Source: Gilliamella sp. wkB308
Lineage (GTDB): Bacteria; Pseudomonadota; Gammaproteobacteria; Enterobacterales; Orbaceae
Length of the DNA: 64,000 nt
Direction: 5' to 3'
NCBI RefSeq assembly: GCF_001690185.1
Contig: NZ_LZGN01000034.1
Location: 124,001 to 188,000, forward strand
This document shows, in pieces, positions 40,114 to 50,022 of the stretch (position 1 is its first letter; every line of letters begins with the position of its first letter). Made by a program: the position numbers and the translations under genes. The notes beneath the pieces are model-generated. The model did no database searches and had not been told where the DNA came from. It saw nothing but the letters and a program-made list of their open reading frames with translations.

Positions 40114-41454
40114 ATGGCAAAGCAACCAGGATTAGATTTTCAAAGTGCCCGTGGTGGTGGGGGTGAACTTAAGAAGCGTTTACTATTTGTGCTTTTAGCA
40201 CTGATTGTTTTTCGTTTAGGTTCTTATATTCCAGTTCCTGGCATTGATACTAAAGCGTTATCGGACATACTTTCACAAGCGTCATCTAATGGTATTGTGG
40301 ATATGTTCAATATGTTCTCTGGTGGTGCTTTAAGCCGTGCTTCAATTTTTGCATTAGGGATAATGCCGTATATTTCTGCATCTATTATTGTGCAGTTATT
40401 AACGGCCATTAACCCTAAATTGGCAGAATTGAAGAAAGAAGGTGAATCAGGTCGTAAGAAAATTAGCCAGTATACTCGTTATGGCACATTGGCTTTAGCT
40501 ATTGTACAAGCAGTTGGTATTGCGACTGGTTTACCAAATATTCCTGGTTATGAGCGTGTTGTGACTAATCCAGGATTTTCTTTCTATTTTATTGCATCGG
40601 TTAGTTTAGTTACTGGCACTATGTTTCTTATGTGGCTTGGTGAGCAGATCACGGAACGTGGAGTAGGTAATGGTATTTCAATCATTATTTTCTCTGGAAT
40701 CGTGGCGGGTCTTCCTCATGCAATATATGAAACAATTGAACAAGCTCGTTCTGGTGAATTGAATCCGATTCTATTATTAGTTGTCGCAGCTTTAGTGATA
40801 GGTGTGACTTATTTTGTTGTTTTTGTTGAGCGTGGTCAACGTCGAATCGTAGTTAACTATGCCCAACGTCAACAAGGGCGTCGCGTTTATGCAGCGCAAA
40901 CATCACATTTACCATTAAAAATTAATATGGCAGGCGTTATTCCTGCGATATTTGCCTCAACAATTATTATGTTACCATCTATGATGGCATCTTGGTTTCA
41001 AGGAAATGGTGAAGGCTGGAGATATGTATTTGTACTTATTGGTCAATATTTCTCTCATGACCAACCGTTATACATAATCTTTTTTGCGGCAGCGATTATC
41101 TTCTTTTGTTTCTTCTATACAGCGTTGGTTTTCAACCCTAGAGAGACAGCAGATCAGCTTAAAAAATCTGGTGCATTTATTCCAGGTATCCGCCCAGGTG
41201 AGCAAACATCTAAATATATTGACAAAGTAATGACACGTTTAACATTAATAGGCGCAATCTACATTACTTTTGTATGTTTGGTACCAATGTTTATGACAAG
41301 TGCAATGAAAGTTCCAGTCCAATTTGGCGGAACATCTTTATTAATTGTGGTTGTTGTAATCATGGATTTTATGGCACAAGTACAGACTTTAATGATGCCA
41401 AATCGTTATGAGTCAGTGTTAAAGAAAGCGAACCTTAAAGGCTATGGCCGATAA
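40114..41454 (+). CDS. secY: SecY, protein translocase channel subunit
   Basis: 446 aa, ten predicted membrane helices; begins [20 protein letters not shown] and includes the plug region and the cytosolic loop with [20 protein letters not shown] that contacts ribosome and SecA. Co-transcribed in the spc operon, 8 bp after rplO. Confidence 0.98.
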   Translation: MAKQPGLDFQSARGGGGELKKRLLFVLLALIVFRLGSYIPVPGIDTKALSDILSQASSNGIVDMFNMFSGGALSRASIFALGIMPYISASIIVQLLTAINPKLAELKKEGESGRKKISQYTRYGTLALAIVQAVGIATGLPNIPGYERVVTNPGFSFYFIASVSLVTGTMFLMWLGEQITERGVGNGISIIIFSGIVAGLPHAIYETIEQARSGELNPILLLVVAALVIGVTYFVVFVERGQRRIVVNYAQRQQGRRVYAAQTSHLPLKINMAGVIPAIFASTIIMLPSMMASWFQGNGEGWRYVFVLIGQYFSHDQPLYIIFFAAAIIFFCFFYTALVFNPRETADQLKKSGAFIPGIRPGEQTSKYIDKVMTRLTLIGAIYITFVCLVPMFMTSAMKVPVQFGGTSLLIVVVVIMDFMAQVQTLMMPNRYESVLKKANLKGYGR

Positions 41455-41480
41455 GTTAGCCAGAAGTTACGGAGAAAAAA

Positions 41481-41594
41481 ATGAAAGTTCGTGCTTCAGT
41501 CAAGAAATTATGCAGAAATTGTAAAATCATTAAACGCAATGGCATTGTTCGTGTTATTTGTGTTGAAGGTAAACATAAGCAACGTCAAGGTTAA
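41481..41594 (+). CDS. rpmJ: 50S ribosomal protein L36
   Basis: 37 aa ([20 protein letters not shown], then [17 protein letters not shown]), read directly from the sequence. Zinc-type with C-x2-C-x12-C-x4-H; one residue shorter than E. coli L36. Last gene of the spc operon; RBS GGAG. Confidence 0.97.
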   Translation: MKVRASVKKLCRNCKIIKRNGIVRVICVEGKHKQRQG

Positions 41595-41650
41595 TTTATT
41601 TAGCCTAAAAGTTGAACTTTTGCATATTTTACTTGCCAAAGTATAGTAAA

Positions 41651-41682
41651 GCTGGCTAGAATAGCCAGCCTAAATTTTATTT
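41651..41682 (+). terminator. spc operon terminator
   Basis: 8-bp stem GCTGGCTA / TAGCCAGC with a GAA loop, then CTAAATTTTATTT. Just upstream, TTGCAT (41620-41625) and TATAGT (41642-41647) could form a promoter reading into the alpha operon. Confidence 0.7.
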
Positions 41683-41767
41683 GCAGACTTACTGTTTGAG
41701 TATCCTGAAAACGGGCTTTTCAGTATGGTGAGTTTGTTAAACATTAACAATAAAGGAGTGCATAGTG
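41683..41767 (+). promoter_or_regulatory. alpha operon leader, S4-binding pseudoknot
   Basis: TTTGAGTATCCTGAAAACGG, GCTTTTCAG and AAGGAGTGCATAGTG are almost base-for-base the E. coli alpha-operon leader, which folds into a nested pseudoknot around the GTG start of rpsM and is bound by S4 for translational repression. The outer helix bases differ. Confidence 0.88.
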
Positions 41768-42121
41768 GCCCGTATAGCAGGCATTAACATTCCTGATCAG
41801 CAACATGCTGTAATTGCGTTACAAGCAATTTATGGTATCGGTAATACTCGTGCTAAGACAATTTGTGCTGAAGCAGGTATTCCTGAACATGTTAAGATCA
41901 GAGAACTATCTGAAGATCAGATTGAGAAGTTACGTGAACAAGTCGCTAAATTTACTGTTGAAGGTGATTTGCGTCGTGAAGTAACTATGAGTATCAAGCG
42001 TTTATTAGACCTTGGTTGTTATCGTGGCATCCGTCATCGTCGTGGACTTCCAGTTCGTGGTCAACGCACTAAGACTAACGCTCGTACCCGTAAGGGACCG
42101 CGTAAGCCAATCAAGAAATAA
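41765..42121 (+). CDS. rpsM: 30S ribosomal protein S13
   Basis: 118 aa from a GTG start (41765) ([20 protein letters not shown]), as in E. coli, within the S4-regulated pseudoknot. Head protein contacting P-site tRNA; first gene of the alpha operon. Confidence 0.98.
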   Translation: MARIAGINIPDQQHAVIALQAIYGIGNTRAKTICAEAGIPEHVKIRELSEDQIEKLREQVAKFTVEGDLRREVTMSIKRLLDLGCYRGIRHRRGLPVRGQRTKTNARTRKGPRKPIKK

Positions 42122-42136
42122 TTGAGGTGATAATAA

Positions 42137-42526
<390 letters not shown>

Positions 42527-42551
42527 TGTTTATTAAACATTGAATGTTTAG

Positions 42552-43190
<639 letters not shown>

Positions 43191-43215
43191 AGTTTAGCAC
43201 TTAAGAGAGGACATA

Positions 43216-44205
43216 ATGCAGGGTTCTGTAACAGAGTTTTTAAAACCTCACCTAGTTGATGTTGTTCAATACACTCAAACTCATGCGAAAGTGACTTTAG
43301 AGCCACTTGAGCGTGGTTTTGGTCATACTTTAGGTAATGCACTACGCCGCATTTTATTATCATCAATGCCTGGATATGCAGTAACCGAAGTTGAAATTGA
43401 CGGTGTTCTGCATGAGTACAGTACTAAAGAAGGCGTTCAAGAAGATGTACTTGATATTTTGCTTAATTTGAAAAAATTAGCAGTACGTGTACATACCAAA
43501 GATGATGTTATGCTGACTTTAAACAAATCAGGCATTGGTGCGGTAACTGCATCTGATATCACTCATGATGGTGATGTTGAAATTGTTAATCCTGATTTAG
43601 TGATTTGTCATCTTACTGATGCAAATGCTTCAATTAGTATGCGTATTCGTGTACAACGAGGACGTGGTTATGTCCCTGCTTCTGCTCGCGTTAAGTCAGA
43701 AGATGAAGAGCGACCAATTGGTCGTTTATTAGTTGATGCATGTTATAGTCCTGTCGAGCGTATCGCTTATTCTGTCGATGCAGCTCGTGTGGAACAACGC
43801 ACCGATTTAGATAAACTGGTTATTGATATGGAAACTAATGGTACTATCGATCCAGAAGAAGCTATTCGTCGTGCGTCAACTATTTTGGCTGAACAACTTG
43901 AAGCTTTCGTTGATTTACGTGATGTACGTCAACCTGAAGTTAAAGAAGATAAACCGGAATTTGATCCGATTCTTCTACGTCCAGTAGATGATCTCGAATT
44001 AACTGTTCGGTCTGCTAATTGCTTAAAAGCAGAAGCAGTTCATTATATTGGTGATTTAGTACAACGTACAGAAGTTGAGCTACTTAAAACCCCTAATCTT
44101 GGTAAGAAATCACTTACTGAAATTAAGGATGTGCTCGCATCTCGTGGTTTGTCTTTAGGCATGCGTCTTGAGAACTGGCCACCAGCAAGTATTGTTGAAG
44201 ACTAA
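43216..44205 (+). CDS. rpoA: RNA polymerase subunit alpha
   Basis: 329 aa, as in E. coli. N-terminal dimerisation domain ([20 protein letters not shown]) and C-terminal domain ([40 protein letters not shown]) that contacts UP elements and activators such as CRP. Confidence 0.99.
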   Translation: MQGSVTEFLKPHLVDVVQYTQTHAKVTLEPLERGFGHTLGNALRRILLSSMPGYAVTEVEIDGVLHEYSTKEGVQEDVLDILLNLKKLAVRVHTKDDVMLTLNKSGIGAVTASDITHDGDVEIVNPDLVICHLTDANASISMRIRVQRGRGYVPASARVKSEDEERPIGRLLVDACYSPVERIAYSVDAARVEQRTDLDKLVIDMETNGTIDPEEAIRRASTILAEQLEAFVDLRDVRQPEVKEDKPEFDPILLRPVDDLELTVRSANCLKAEAVHYIGDLVQRTEVELLKTPNLGKKSLTEIKDVLASRGLSLGMRLENWPPASIVED

Positions 44206-44234
44206 AATAAAATTTATATAAGAAGGATAAAGTT

Positions 44235-44621
44235 ATGCGCCATCGTAAAAGTGGTCGTCAACTGAACCGAAATAGCAGCCATCGTCAAGCAATGTTTCGT
44301 AACATGACTAGTTCACTTGTTGAACATGAAATCATCAAAACTACATTGCCTAAAGCAAAAGAGTTGCGTCGTGTTGTTGAACCGTTAATTACGCTAGCCA
44401 AAAGCGATAGCGTAGCTAATCGCCGTTTGGCTTTTGCTCGTATCCGTGATAAAGATACAGTGAAAAAATTATTTTCAGATCTAGGCCCACGTTTTGCTAC
44501 CCGTCCAGGTGGTTATGTACGTATTTTGAAATGTGGTTTCCGTGACGGAGATAATGCTCCAATGGCTTATATTGAATTAGTTGATCGCCCTGCAGTAGAA
44601 GCAGAAGCAACAGCTGAATAA
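44235..44621 (+). CDS. rplQ: 50S ribosomal protein L17
   Basis: 128 aa ([20 protein letters not shown]), end of the alpha operon, followed by a terminator. Confidence 0.98.
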   Translation: MRHRKSGRQLNRNSSHRQAMFRNMTSSLVEHEIIKTTLPKAKELRRVVEPLITLAKSDSVANRRLAFARIRDKDTVKKLFSDLGPRFATRPGGYVRILKCGFRDGDNAPMAYIELVDRPAVEAEATAE

Positions 44622-44642
44622 GATTTTAAATCATTGTATATA

Positions 44643-44670
44643 AAAGCCGGCTATATGCCGGTTTTTTATT
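44643..44670 (+). terminator. alpha operon terminator
   Basis: CCGGC / GCCGG stem with flanking A/T pairs, TATAT loop and a TTTTTT tail, 21 nt after rplQ. Confidence 0.85.
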
Positions 44671-45014
44671 GATAATATCTATCAATTTACCGATCACTTA
44701 ACTTTGGCTTCTTTATCCATTAGTTTATCGTATCTAAATCTATAATATCTCTATTATTGTAGTTGAGTTGATTAAATGTTTTTAATCAATTTTCAGCATA
44801 TTTCTTTAAGGCTAGCCTTAAAAATGATTAGTTTAGAAGAATTTTAAAACGAGTTTATTGTTAGATAGATTTAGATATCGATATTTTTGTTTTTAGATTA
44901 GAGATCAGTAATCATCACTATAGGTGAGTCAACCGAATTACTAGTATTAATCTATTAGATAGACTTAACCTTTGTATTTTAATTTATTGATAACCTCACT
45001 AAAGGTATACATAA
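44671..45014. other. AT-rich gap with a strong palindrome and a hairpin
   Basis: No coding frame of note. Two symmetric elements sit together: TTGATTAAA-TGTT-TTTAATCAA (44768-44789) and an 18-bp perfect palindrome TTTAAGGCTAGCCTTAAA (44805-44822). Neither is followed by a T-run. They could be operators or part of a small RNA; nothing links them to a gene. Confidence 0.5.
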
Positions 45015-45218
45015 TTAATAGTGTGGTGGTGGGGTCTCCTCAGATAAGTTTGCAATATTCGAAGTTTGAGTGGCTTGTAGTTTTTGTGATAATAACATTA
45101 ATTGTTCTTTTAGTTTGCTGACATCTGCTTGAAGGTTAGTTACAGCTTGGTTTAATTCTTCAATGGTGATTTCTTGAAACGCAACTTTGGTTTCTAATAA
45201 TTCGATTTGTTGGGTCAT
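45015..45218 (-). CDS. slyX: SlyX, small coiled-coil protein
   Basis: 67 aa, coiled coil (heptad-rich [20 protein letters not shown] and following), ending in the family signature PPPHY. Function unknown; in E. coli it lies beside slyD, whereas here radC sits between them. Confidence 0.93.
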   Translation of the reverse strand: MTQQIELLETKVAFQEITIEELNQAVTNLQADVSKLKEQLMLLSQKLQATQTSNIANLSEETPPPHY

Positions 45219-45276
45219 ATTATTTTCACAGTTAGACTTTTTAAATATTAGCCTCTATTGTAAGTAAAAATATCCA

Positions 45277-45945
45277 TTAAATCCATCCACGTTCAGCAAA
45301 TGAGACATATTCACCTTTACCAATTACAATATGATCAATAATACGGATATCGATTAATTCACAAACTTGATCCAACTTACGCGTTAAATTCCGATCTGCT
45401 TGGCTTGGTTCTGCTAAACCTGATGGGTGATTATGCGCTAAAATTAAAGAGGCAGCATTATATTGTAATGCTTTTCTTGCAACTTCTCTGGGATGAACTT
45501 CTACACAGTTATAAGTACCAATGAACATTTCTTCAGATGTAATGACGTGATTTTGATTATCCAAAAAAATGACCATGAAGATTTCACGATCCTTGTTAGC
45601 TAAGCGACTGGCTAAATAATGGTGAGTTAACGAAGGAGAAGTGAGATAATTTTCATTTGTCATTTTTACTTTCAAATATCGATGCGATAATTCAACGACA
45701 GCCTTGAGCTGAGTATATTTAACGGTACCTAATCCATGTTTTTTACAAAACTGCTCATGAGTGGCGTTCATCAAATGATAAAATGAGCCAAATTCATTTA
45801 ATAAATTTTGAGCTAGTTCTAAAACAGGTAATTTTCGGGTACCTGTACGTAAAAATAGTGCAAGCAATTCTGCATCACTTAGCATTTCAACACCAAATTG
45901 TAAAAGTTTTTCTCTCGGCATCAGTTTTGGACATTGAGGATGCAT
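45277..45945 (-). CDS. radC: RadC/YicR JAB1-MPN family protein
   Basis: 222 aa. N-terminal helix-hairpin-helix region (MPREKLLQFGVEMLSDAELL, FLRTGTRKLPVLELAQNLLN) and the JAMM zinc motif EVHPREVARKALQY with HNHPSGLAEPSQAD. Once thought a repair protein; the cellular role is not established. Placed between slyX and slyD, which is not its E. coli location (near rpmB-rpmG). Confidence 0.93.
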   Translation of the reverse strand: MHPQCPKLMPREKLLQFGVEMLSDAELLALFLRTGTRKLPVLELAQNLLNEFGSFYHLMNATHEQFCKKHGLGTVKYTQLKAVVELSHRYLKVKMTNENYLTSPSLTHHYLASRLANKDREIFMVIFLDNQNHVITSEEMFIGTYNCVEVHPREVARKALQYNAASLILAHNHPSGLAEPSQADRNLTRKLDQVCELIDIRIIDHIVIGKGEYVSFAERGWI

Positions 45946-46065
45946 ATTATTTATATTCCACTCATAAAAAAACTAATTATTCTTAGAAAATTGGCTTGAA
46001 AGAATTGAAAATTGAGAAAAGTGTGAATTGTTTCGCAAAAAAATAAATAATATTTCACATGATGA

Positions 46066-46093
46066 CAAAAAAAGCGCTATAAAGCGCTTTTTA
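46066..46093 (-). terminator. slyD terminator
   Basis: On the minus strand AAAGCGC-TTTATA-GCGCTTTTTTT, 18 nt after the slyD stop. Confidence 0.82.
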
Positions 46094-46110
46094 TCAATTA
46101 GTAAGATGAC

Positions 46111-46680
46111 TTAATGGCAACCGCAGCTTCCATGACCGCCACCACAACAACCACTATCTTCTTCATCTTCATGATCGTGTCCGCCACAGCCACAACCACC
46201 ATGCCCATGTTCGTGACCATGCTCACCATGGATATGTCCATGCGCAATTTCTTCTTCGGTTGCTTCACGAATAGCTAACACTTCAACATTAAATTTTAAA
46301 TCTTGTCCTGCTAACATGTGATTTCCGTCAATTGTCACAGTATCCCCATCAATTGCAGTAATTTCAACCGGTAGAGCACCATGGTCGGTATCAGCAAAAA
46401 AGCGCATGCCAACTTCAAGCTCATCAACCCCGACAAATACATCACGTGGCACATTTTGCACCAGTGCATCATTAAAATCACCGTAAGCATTGATAAGCTC
46501 AACATCAAATTTATCACCAACTTGATGACCTTCCAATGCATTTTCAAGCTCTTTTAATAAATTACCAGCGCCTTGTAAATATTCAAGAGGTGCTATCTCT
46601 GTTGCTTCGTCAACTAAAACCCCGTCTTTAGTGCGAACTTGATATGCTAAACTGACTACTGTATTTTTTGCTATTTTCAT
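46111..46680 (-). CDS. slyD: SlyD, FKBP-type prolyl isomerase and metallochaperone
   Basis: 189 aa from the ATG at 46680 (MKIAKNTVVSLAYQVRTKDG), RBS GGAG; 11 upstream codons are unlike the family. FKBP domain with the inserted flap, then a His/Cys-rich tail (HGHIHGEHGHEHGHGGCGCG, GGHDHEDEEDSGCCGGGHGS, CGCH) for Ni2+/Zn2+ binding. In E. coli it aids nickel delivery to hydrogenase. Own terminator. Confidence 0.96.
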   Translation of the reverse strand: MKIAKNTVVSLAYQVRTKDGVLVDEATEIAPLEYLQGAGNLLKELENALEGHQVGDKFDVELINAYGDFNDALVQNVPRDVFVGVDELEVGMRFFADTDHGALPVEITAIDGDTVTIDGNHMLAGQDLKFNVEVLAIREATEEEIAHGHIHGEHGHEHGHGGCGCGGHDHEDEEDSGCCGGGHGSCGCH

Positions 46681-46713
46681 TTTTTCTCCAACAAACTTGT
46701 ATTTTGCAAACAT

Positions 46714-47009
46714 CTATAGATTTTAACGGAAAATAAAGGATAAGTATTCATAATTTTTATTTTCCCTGCACTATTTATCGATATGATTATTTGTATACTC
46801 GCTTTTTAAGTTATGATGTTAGTTGGTCAATATGATGTATGCATATTGTAAGTGTGAAAAATAAAAACAGTCGATAATGAATTCTTACAAGAAAGGTGTG
46901 GAACTTACGATATATCTGAATAGATTCAAAAAATCAAAGGATGAAATCAAATTAATTTAATAATTGCCCTTTTTAATCCTAAAAATTTAGAAAATAGACG
47001 AATAAAAAA
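46714..47009. other. gap between slyD and fabI
   Basis: About 300 bp, AT-rich, no frame or repeat of note. It should hold the slyD promoter (minus strand). Confidence 0.4.
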
Positions 47010-47039
47010 GGCATCAATATCAATATTGATGCCCTTTTT
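47010..47039. terminator. fabI terminator
   Basis: 11-bp perfect stem GGCATCAATAT / ATATTGATGCC with a 2-nt loop, flanked by A- and T-runs, so it can act in both directions; it lies 22 nt past the fabI stop. Confidence 0.8.
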
Positions 47040-47061
47040 TTATTTTTAAATAATACGTGTG

Positions 47062-47850
47062 TTATTTAAGTTCTAACTCGTTCATTGCAGCAATGCTAAA
47101 TCCACCGTCAACATGCACAACTTCACCCGTAATGCCTGATGCTAAGTTTGAACATAAAAATGCCGCTGAATTACCCACGTCTTCAATTGTAACTGTACGA
47201 CGAATTGGCGTAACCGATTCACAGTGTGATAGCATTTTTTTGAAATCTTTAATGCCTGATGCAGCAAGAGTACGAATTGGACCTGCAGAAATAGCATTTA
47301 CACGAATTCCTTCTGGCCCCATAGCATTTGCCATATAACGTACGTTTGCTTCTAAAGACGCTTTAGCAAGACCCATTACATTATAGTTAGGGATCGCTCG
47401 TTCAGCACCAAGATAAGAAAGGGTCACTAACGCTGAATTTGGATTCAACATCGAACGACATGCTTTAGCCATCGCAACAAAGCTATAAGAACTAATGTCA
47501 TGAGCGATAGCAAAGCCTTCACGAGTGACAGCATTAACATAGTCACCGTCTAATTGATCGCCAGGCGCAAAAGCAATCGCATGGACAAAACCGTCAAATT
47601 TATCCCATGTTTTTGCTAGTTCTGTAAATAGGTTAGTAATACTATCATCGTGAGCAACATCACAAGGTAACACGATTTTAGAACCAAAGTCAGCCGCAAA
47701 TTCTTCAACGCGTGCTTTTAATTTATCACTTTGATAAGTGAATGCTAATTCTGCACCCTCACGATGCATTGCTTGTGCAATACCATAAGCAATAGAACGA
47801 TTACTTGCAACACCGGTAACGAGTATGCGTTTACCTGTTAAAAATCCCAT
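47062..47850 (-). CDS. fabI: FabI, enoyl-[acyl-carrier-protein] reductase (NADH)
   Basis: 262 aa from the ATG at 47850 ([20 protein letters not shown]), RBS GAGG; same length as E. coli FabI. Extended [16 protein letters not shown] for NAD, catalytic Tyr-x6-Lys in the [20 protein letters not shown] segment, and [12 protein letters not shown] substrate loop. Last reduction step of fatty-acid elongation and target of triclosan. Divergent from tehB. Confidence 0.97.
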   Translation of the reverse strand: MGFLTGKRILVTGVASNRSIAYGIAQAMHREGAELAFTYQSDKLKARVEEFAADFGSKIVLPCDVAHDDSITNLFTELAKTWDKFDGFVHAIAFAPGDQLDGDYVNAVTREGFAIAHDISSYSFVAMAKACRSMLNPNSALVTLSYLGAERAIPNYNVMGLAKASLEANVRYMANAMGPEGIRVNAISAGPIRTLAASGIKDFKKMLSHCESVTPIRRTVTIEDVGNSAAFLCSNLASGITGEVVHVDGGFSIAAMNELELK

Positions 47851-47993
47851 AAAGTTTTCCTCTATTATTTTACTATACAGTCTAGGATGGTGAAGATTAT
47901 ATGTTGATAAAGTCAACTTCGCTACTATAAATTTACTTTTAATGATTTTGTTTTGGTTGATGAGTTACCAACAAAACGTTGTTTATATCATCA

Positions 47994-48018
47994 ATAATTG
48001 ACTATAATAGTCAACTAT
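47994..48018. promoter_or_regulatory. near-consensus type 1 IscR site between fabI and tehB
   Basis: Reads ATAATTGACT-ATAAT-AGTCAACTAT. Against ATASYYGACT-RWWWY-AGTCRRSTAT it agrees at 24 of 25 positions (only A at position 4 differs). Its core TTGACTAT-A-ATAGTCAA is a perfect 17-bp palindrome. It lies 26 bp before the tehB start and 143 bp before fabI. Confidence 0.6.
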
Positions 48019-48044
48019 TAATTTATTTAACTCGTGATAAAATT

Positions 48045-48905
48045 TTGAAAAACCTAATTTGTTATAAAACATTACCTGTTTGGAATGCTAAATCATTACC
48101 TCAATCATTTTGTGAAAAACATAATACGCAAGTTGGCACTTGGGCTAAGCTCAATATCCTAGTGGGCAGTATCGATTTTGAGATATTGACTGAACAAGGG
48201 GAAATACAATCGCAACATCATTTTGATGCTTCTCATCAGCCTCCTTTTATTTTGCCTCAGCAATGGCATCGTATTGCTCAGGTATCTGAAGATTTACAAT
48301 GCCAACTATCATTTTACTGTTTACCAGAAGACTATACTTTTAAAAAGTATCAAATGACCAAAACACATTCTGAAGTGTTAGCGGCAAGCAAAATTATCCC
48401 ATCAGGAAAAGTATTGGATTTAGGCTGTGGTTCGGGACGTAATTCGCTCTATTTACAGCTACTTGGTTTTGATGTGAATGCAGTTGATAAATCTGAATTA
48501 AGTATCGGTAATTTAAATCAAATCATCAATGATGAAAATCTAAAGCACATCAATGCAAAGGTATATGATATCAATCAAGCAAATTTAGAAGGTAAGTATG
48601 ACTTTGTTCTTTCAACGGTTGTCATGATGTTTTTACAACCTGAAAGAATCCCTGAAATTATTGATAATATGCAAAAATTGACTAAATCGGGTGGTTATAA
48701 TCTTATTGTAAGCGCTATGTCTACTTCTGATTATCCTTGTTCTGTTGGTTTTTCATTTACGTTTAAAGAAAATGAATTGCGGGAATATTATCAGGATTGG
48801 GAAATACTGAAATATAACGAAAATGTTGGAGAATTACATAAAACCGATAGTCAGGGTAATCGAATTAAATTGAGATTTGCCACTTTGCTAGCTAAAAAAA
48901 GGTAA
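48045..48905 (+). CDS. tehB: TehB-like SAM-dependent methyltransferase with N-terminal DUF1971 domain
   Basis: 286 aa from a TTG at 48045 (read MKNLICYKTLPVWNAKSLPQ), which matches the start and length of Haemophilus TehB; the frame is open further up without a better start. N-terminal cupin-like DUF1971 domain (about residues 1-85) and C-terminal methyltransferase with VLDLGCGSGRNSLYLQLLGF, then NLIVSAMSTSDYPCSVGFSF and ENVGELHKTD. TehB gives tellurite resistance by methylation and in Haemophilus helps with haem use and oxidative stress. A candidate IscR site overlaps its promoter region. Confidence 0.92.
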   Translation: MKNLICYKTLPVWNAKSLPQSFCEKHNTQVGTWAKLNILVGSIDFEILTEQGEIQSQHHFDASHQPPFILPQQWHRIAQVSEDLQCQLSFYCLPEDYTFKKYQMTKTHSEVLAASKIIPSGKVLDLGCGSGRNSLYLQLLGFDVNAVDKSELSIGNLNQIINDENLKHINAKVYDINQANLEGKYDFVLSTVVMMFLQPERIPEIIDNMQKLTKSGGYNLIVSAMSTSDYPCSVGFSFTFKENELREYYQDWEILKYNENVGELHKTDSQGNRIKLRFATLLAKKR

Positions 48906-48944
48906 TCATTACAGGATGATGCATCCTGTAATTTTTTAAATTAA

Positions 48945-49907
48945 TTAGTTGGTATTTAGTTTTTCACCAACAACAAACCAAGCTTTGCGAGAGTTTAATA
49001 AATCTTGAGCTGACATCGGTTTTTTACCGGCAGGTTGTAACAGTGTCATATTTAATGCACCATCGCTTGTTGCAATGCATATCCCTTTTTTGTCTGCTTG
49101 TAAAATAGTACCGACTGGTTGATTGTGGGGAGTGGATACCACTTCGGCTTGCCATACTTTCACTGGTTCGCCATTAACTTCAAAATAACTAACAGGCCAA
49201 GGATTAAAGGCGCGAACACAACGTTCAAGTTGCTGTGCCGATAAATTCCAATCAAGTTTAGCTTCTTGTTTAGATAATTTTTCAGCATAAGTGACCTGTG
49301 ATGGATCCTGTTTTTCAGGTTGGATTTTCCCTTCAGCAATGAGTGTTAAAGTATCAAGTAGTCCTTGTGGACCTAATTGTGCTAATTTGTTATATAACGT
49401 TGCACTTGTATCAGAAGGTTCAATTGGACAGCTGAGTTTATATAACATATCACCCGTATCAAGCCCGGCATCCATTTGCATAATTGTGATACCGGTTAAA
49501 GTATCACCAGCCCAACAAGCGCGTTGAATAGGAGCTGCGCCACGCCATCTTGGTAATAATGAACCATGCACATTTAAACAACCTAGTTTAGGCATATCAA
49601 GCACAGCTTGAGGTAAAATAAGACCATATGCCACCACAATCATAATGTCTGCATTTAGCTCCGCAATGATTTTTTGGTTTTCTTCTGTTTTGAGCGTTGC
49701 CGGTTGATAAACAGGGAGATGATTTTCAATCGCTAATTGTTTAACAGGACTTGCGGTTAACTTATTACCACGTCCGGCAGGGCGGTCGGGCTGAGTAAAA
49801 ACTGCAATGACATTATGTTTAGCATCAATTAATGCTTTTAAATGGGTTGCTGCAAAGTCGGGAGTACCAGCAAAAATAATATTTAATGGCTTGGCTGTTT
49901 GTGGCAT
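48945..49907 (-). CDS. fmt: Fmt, methionyl-tRNA formyltransferase
   Basis: 320 aa from the ATG at 49907 ([20 protein letters not shown]); ATGs at 49922/49925 in frame would add six or seven residues. Formyl-folate site [20 protein letters not shown] with SLLP, and [20 protein letters not shown] in the C-terminal domain. Formylates initiator Met-tRNA. No def or rsmB neighbour is seen here. Confidence 0.95.
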   Translation of the reverse strand: MPQTAKPLNIIFAGTPDFAATHLKALIDAKHNVIAVFTQPDRPAGRGNKLTASPVKQLAIENHLPVYQPATLKTEENQKIIAELNADIMIVVAYGLILPQAVLDMPKLGCLNVHGSLLPRWRGAAPIQRACWAGDTLTGITIMQMDAGLDTGDMLYKLSCPIEPSDTSATLYNKLAQLGPQGLLDTLTLIAEGKIQPEKQDPSQVTYAEKLSKQEAKLDWNLSAQQLERCVRAFNPWPVSYFEVNGEPVKVWQAEVVSTPHNQPVGTILQADKKGICIATSDGALNMTLLQPAGKKPMSAQDLLNSRKAWFVVGEKLNTN

Positions 49908-50022
49908 ATGTCTATAATCCATCATCAAAAAACTCGGATAATTATAACTTAATTTTCATTAAGAATCTTTAATCAAAAAGAATCGATATGTTGGTTTTAT
50001 CAAACTGATGAGGAATTAATAA

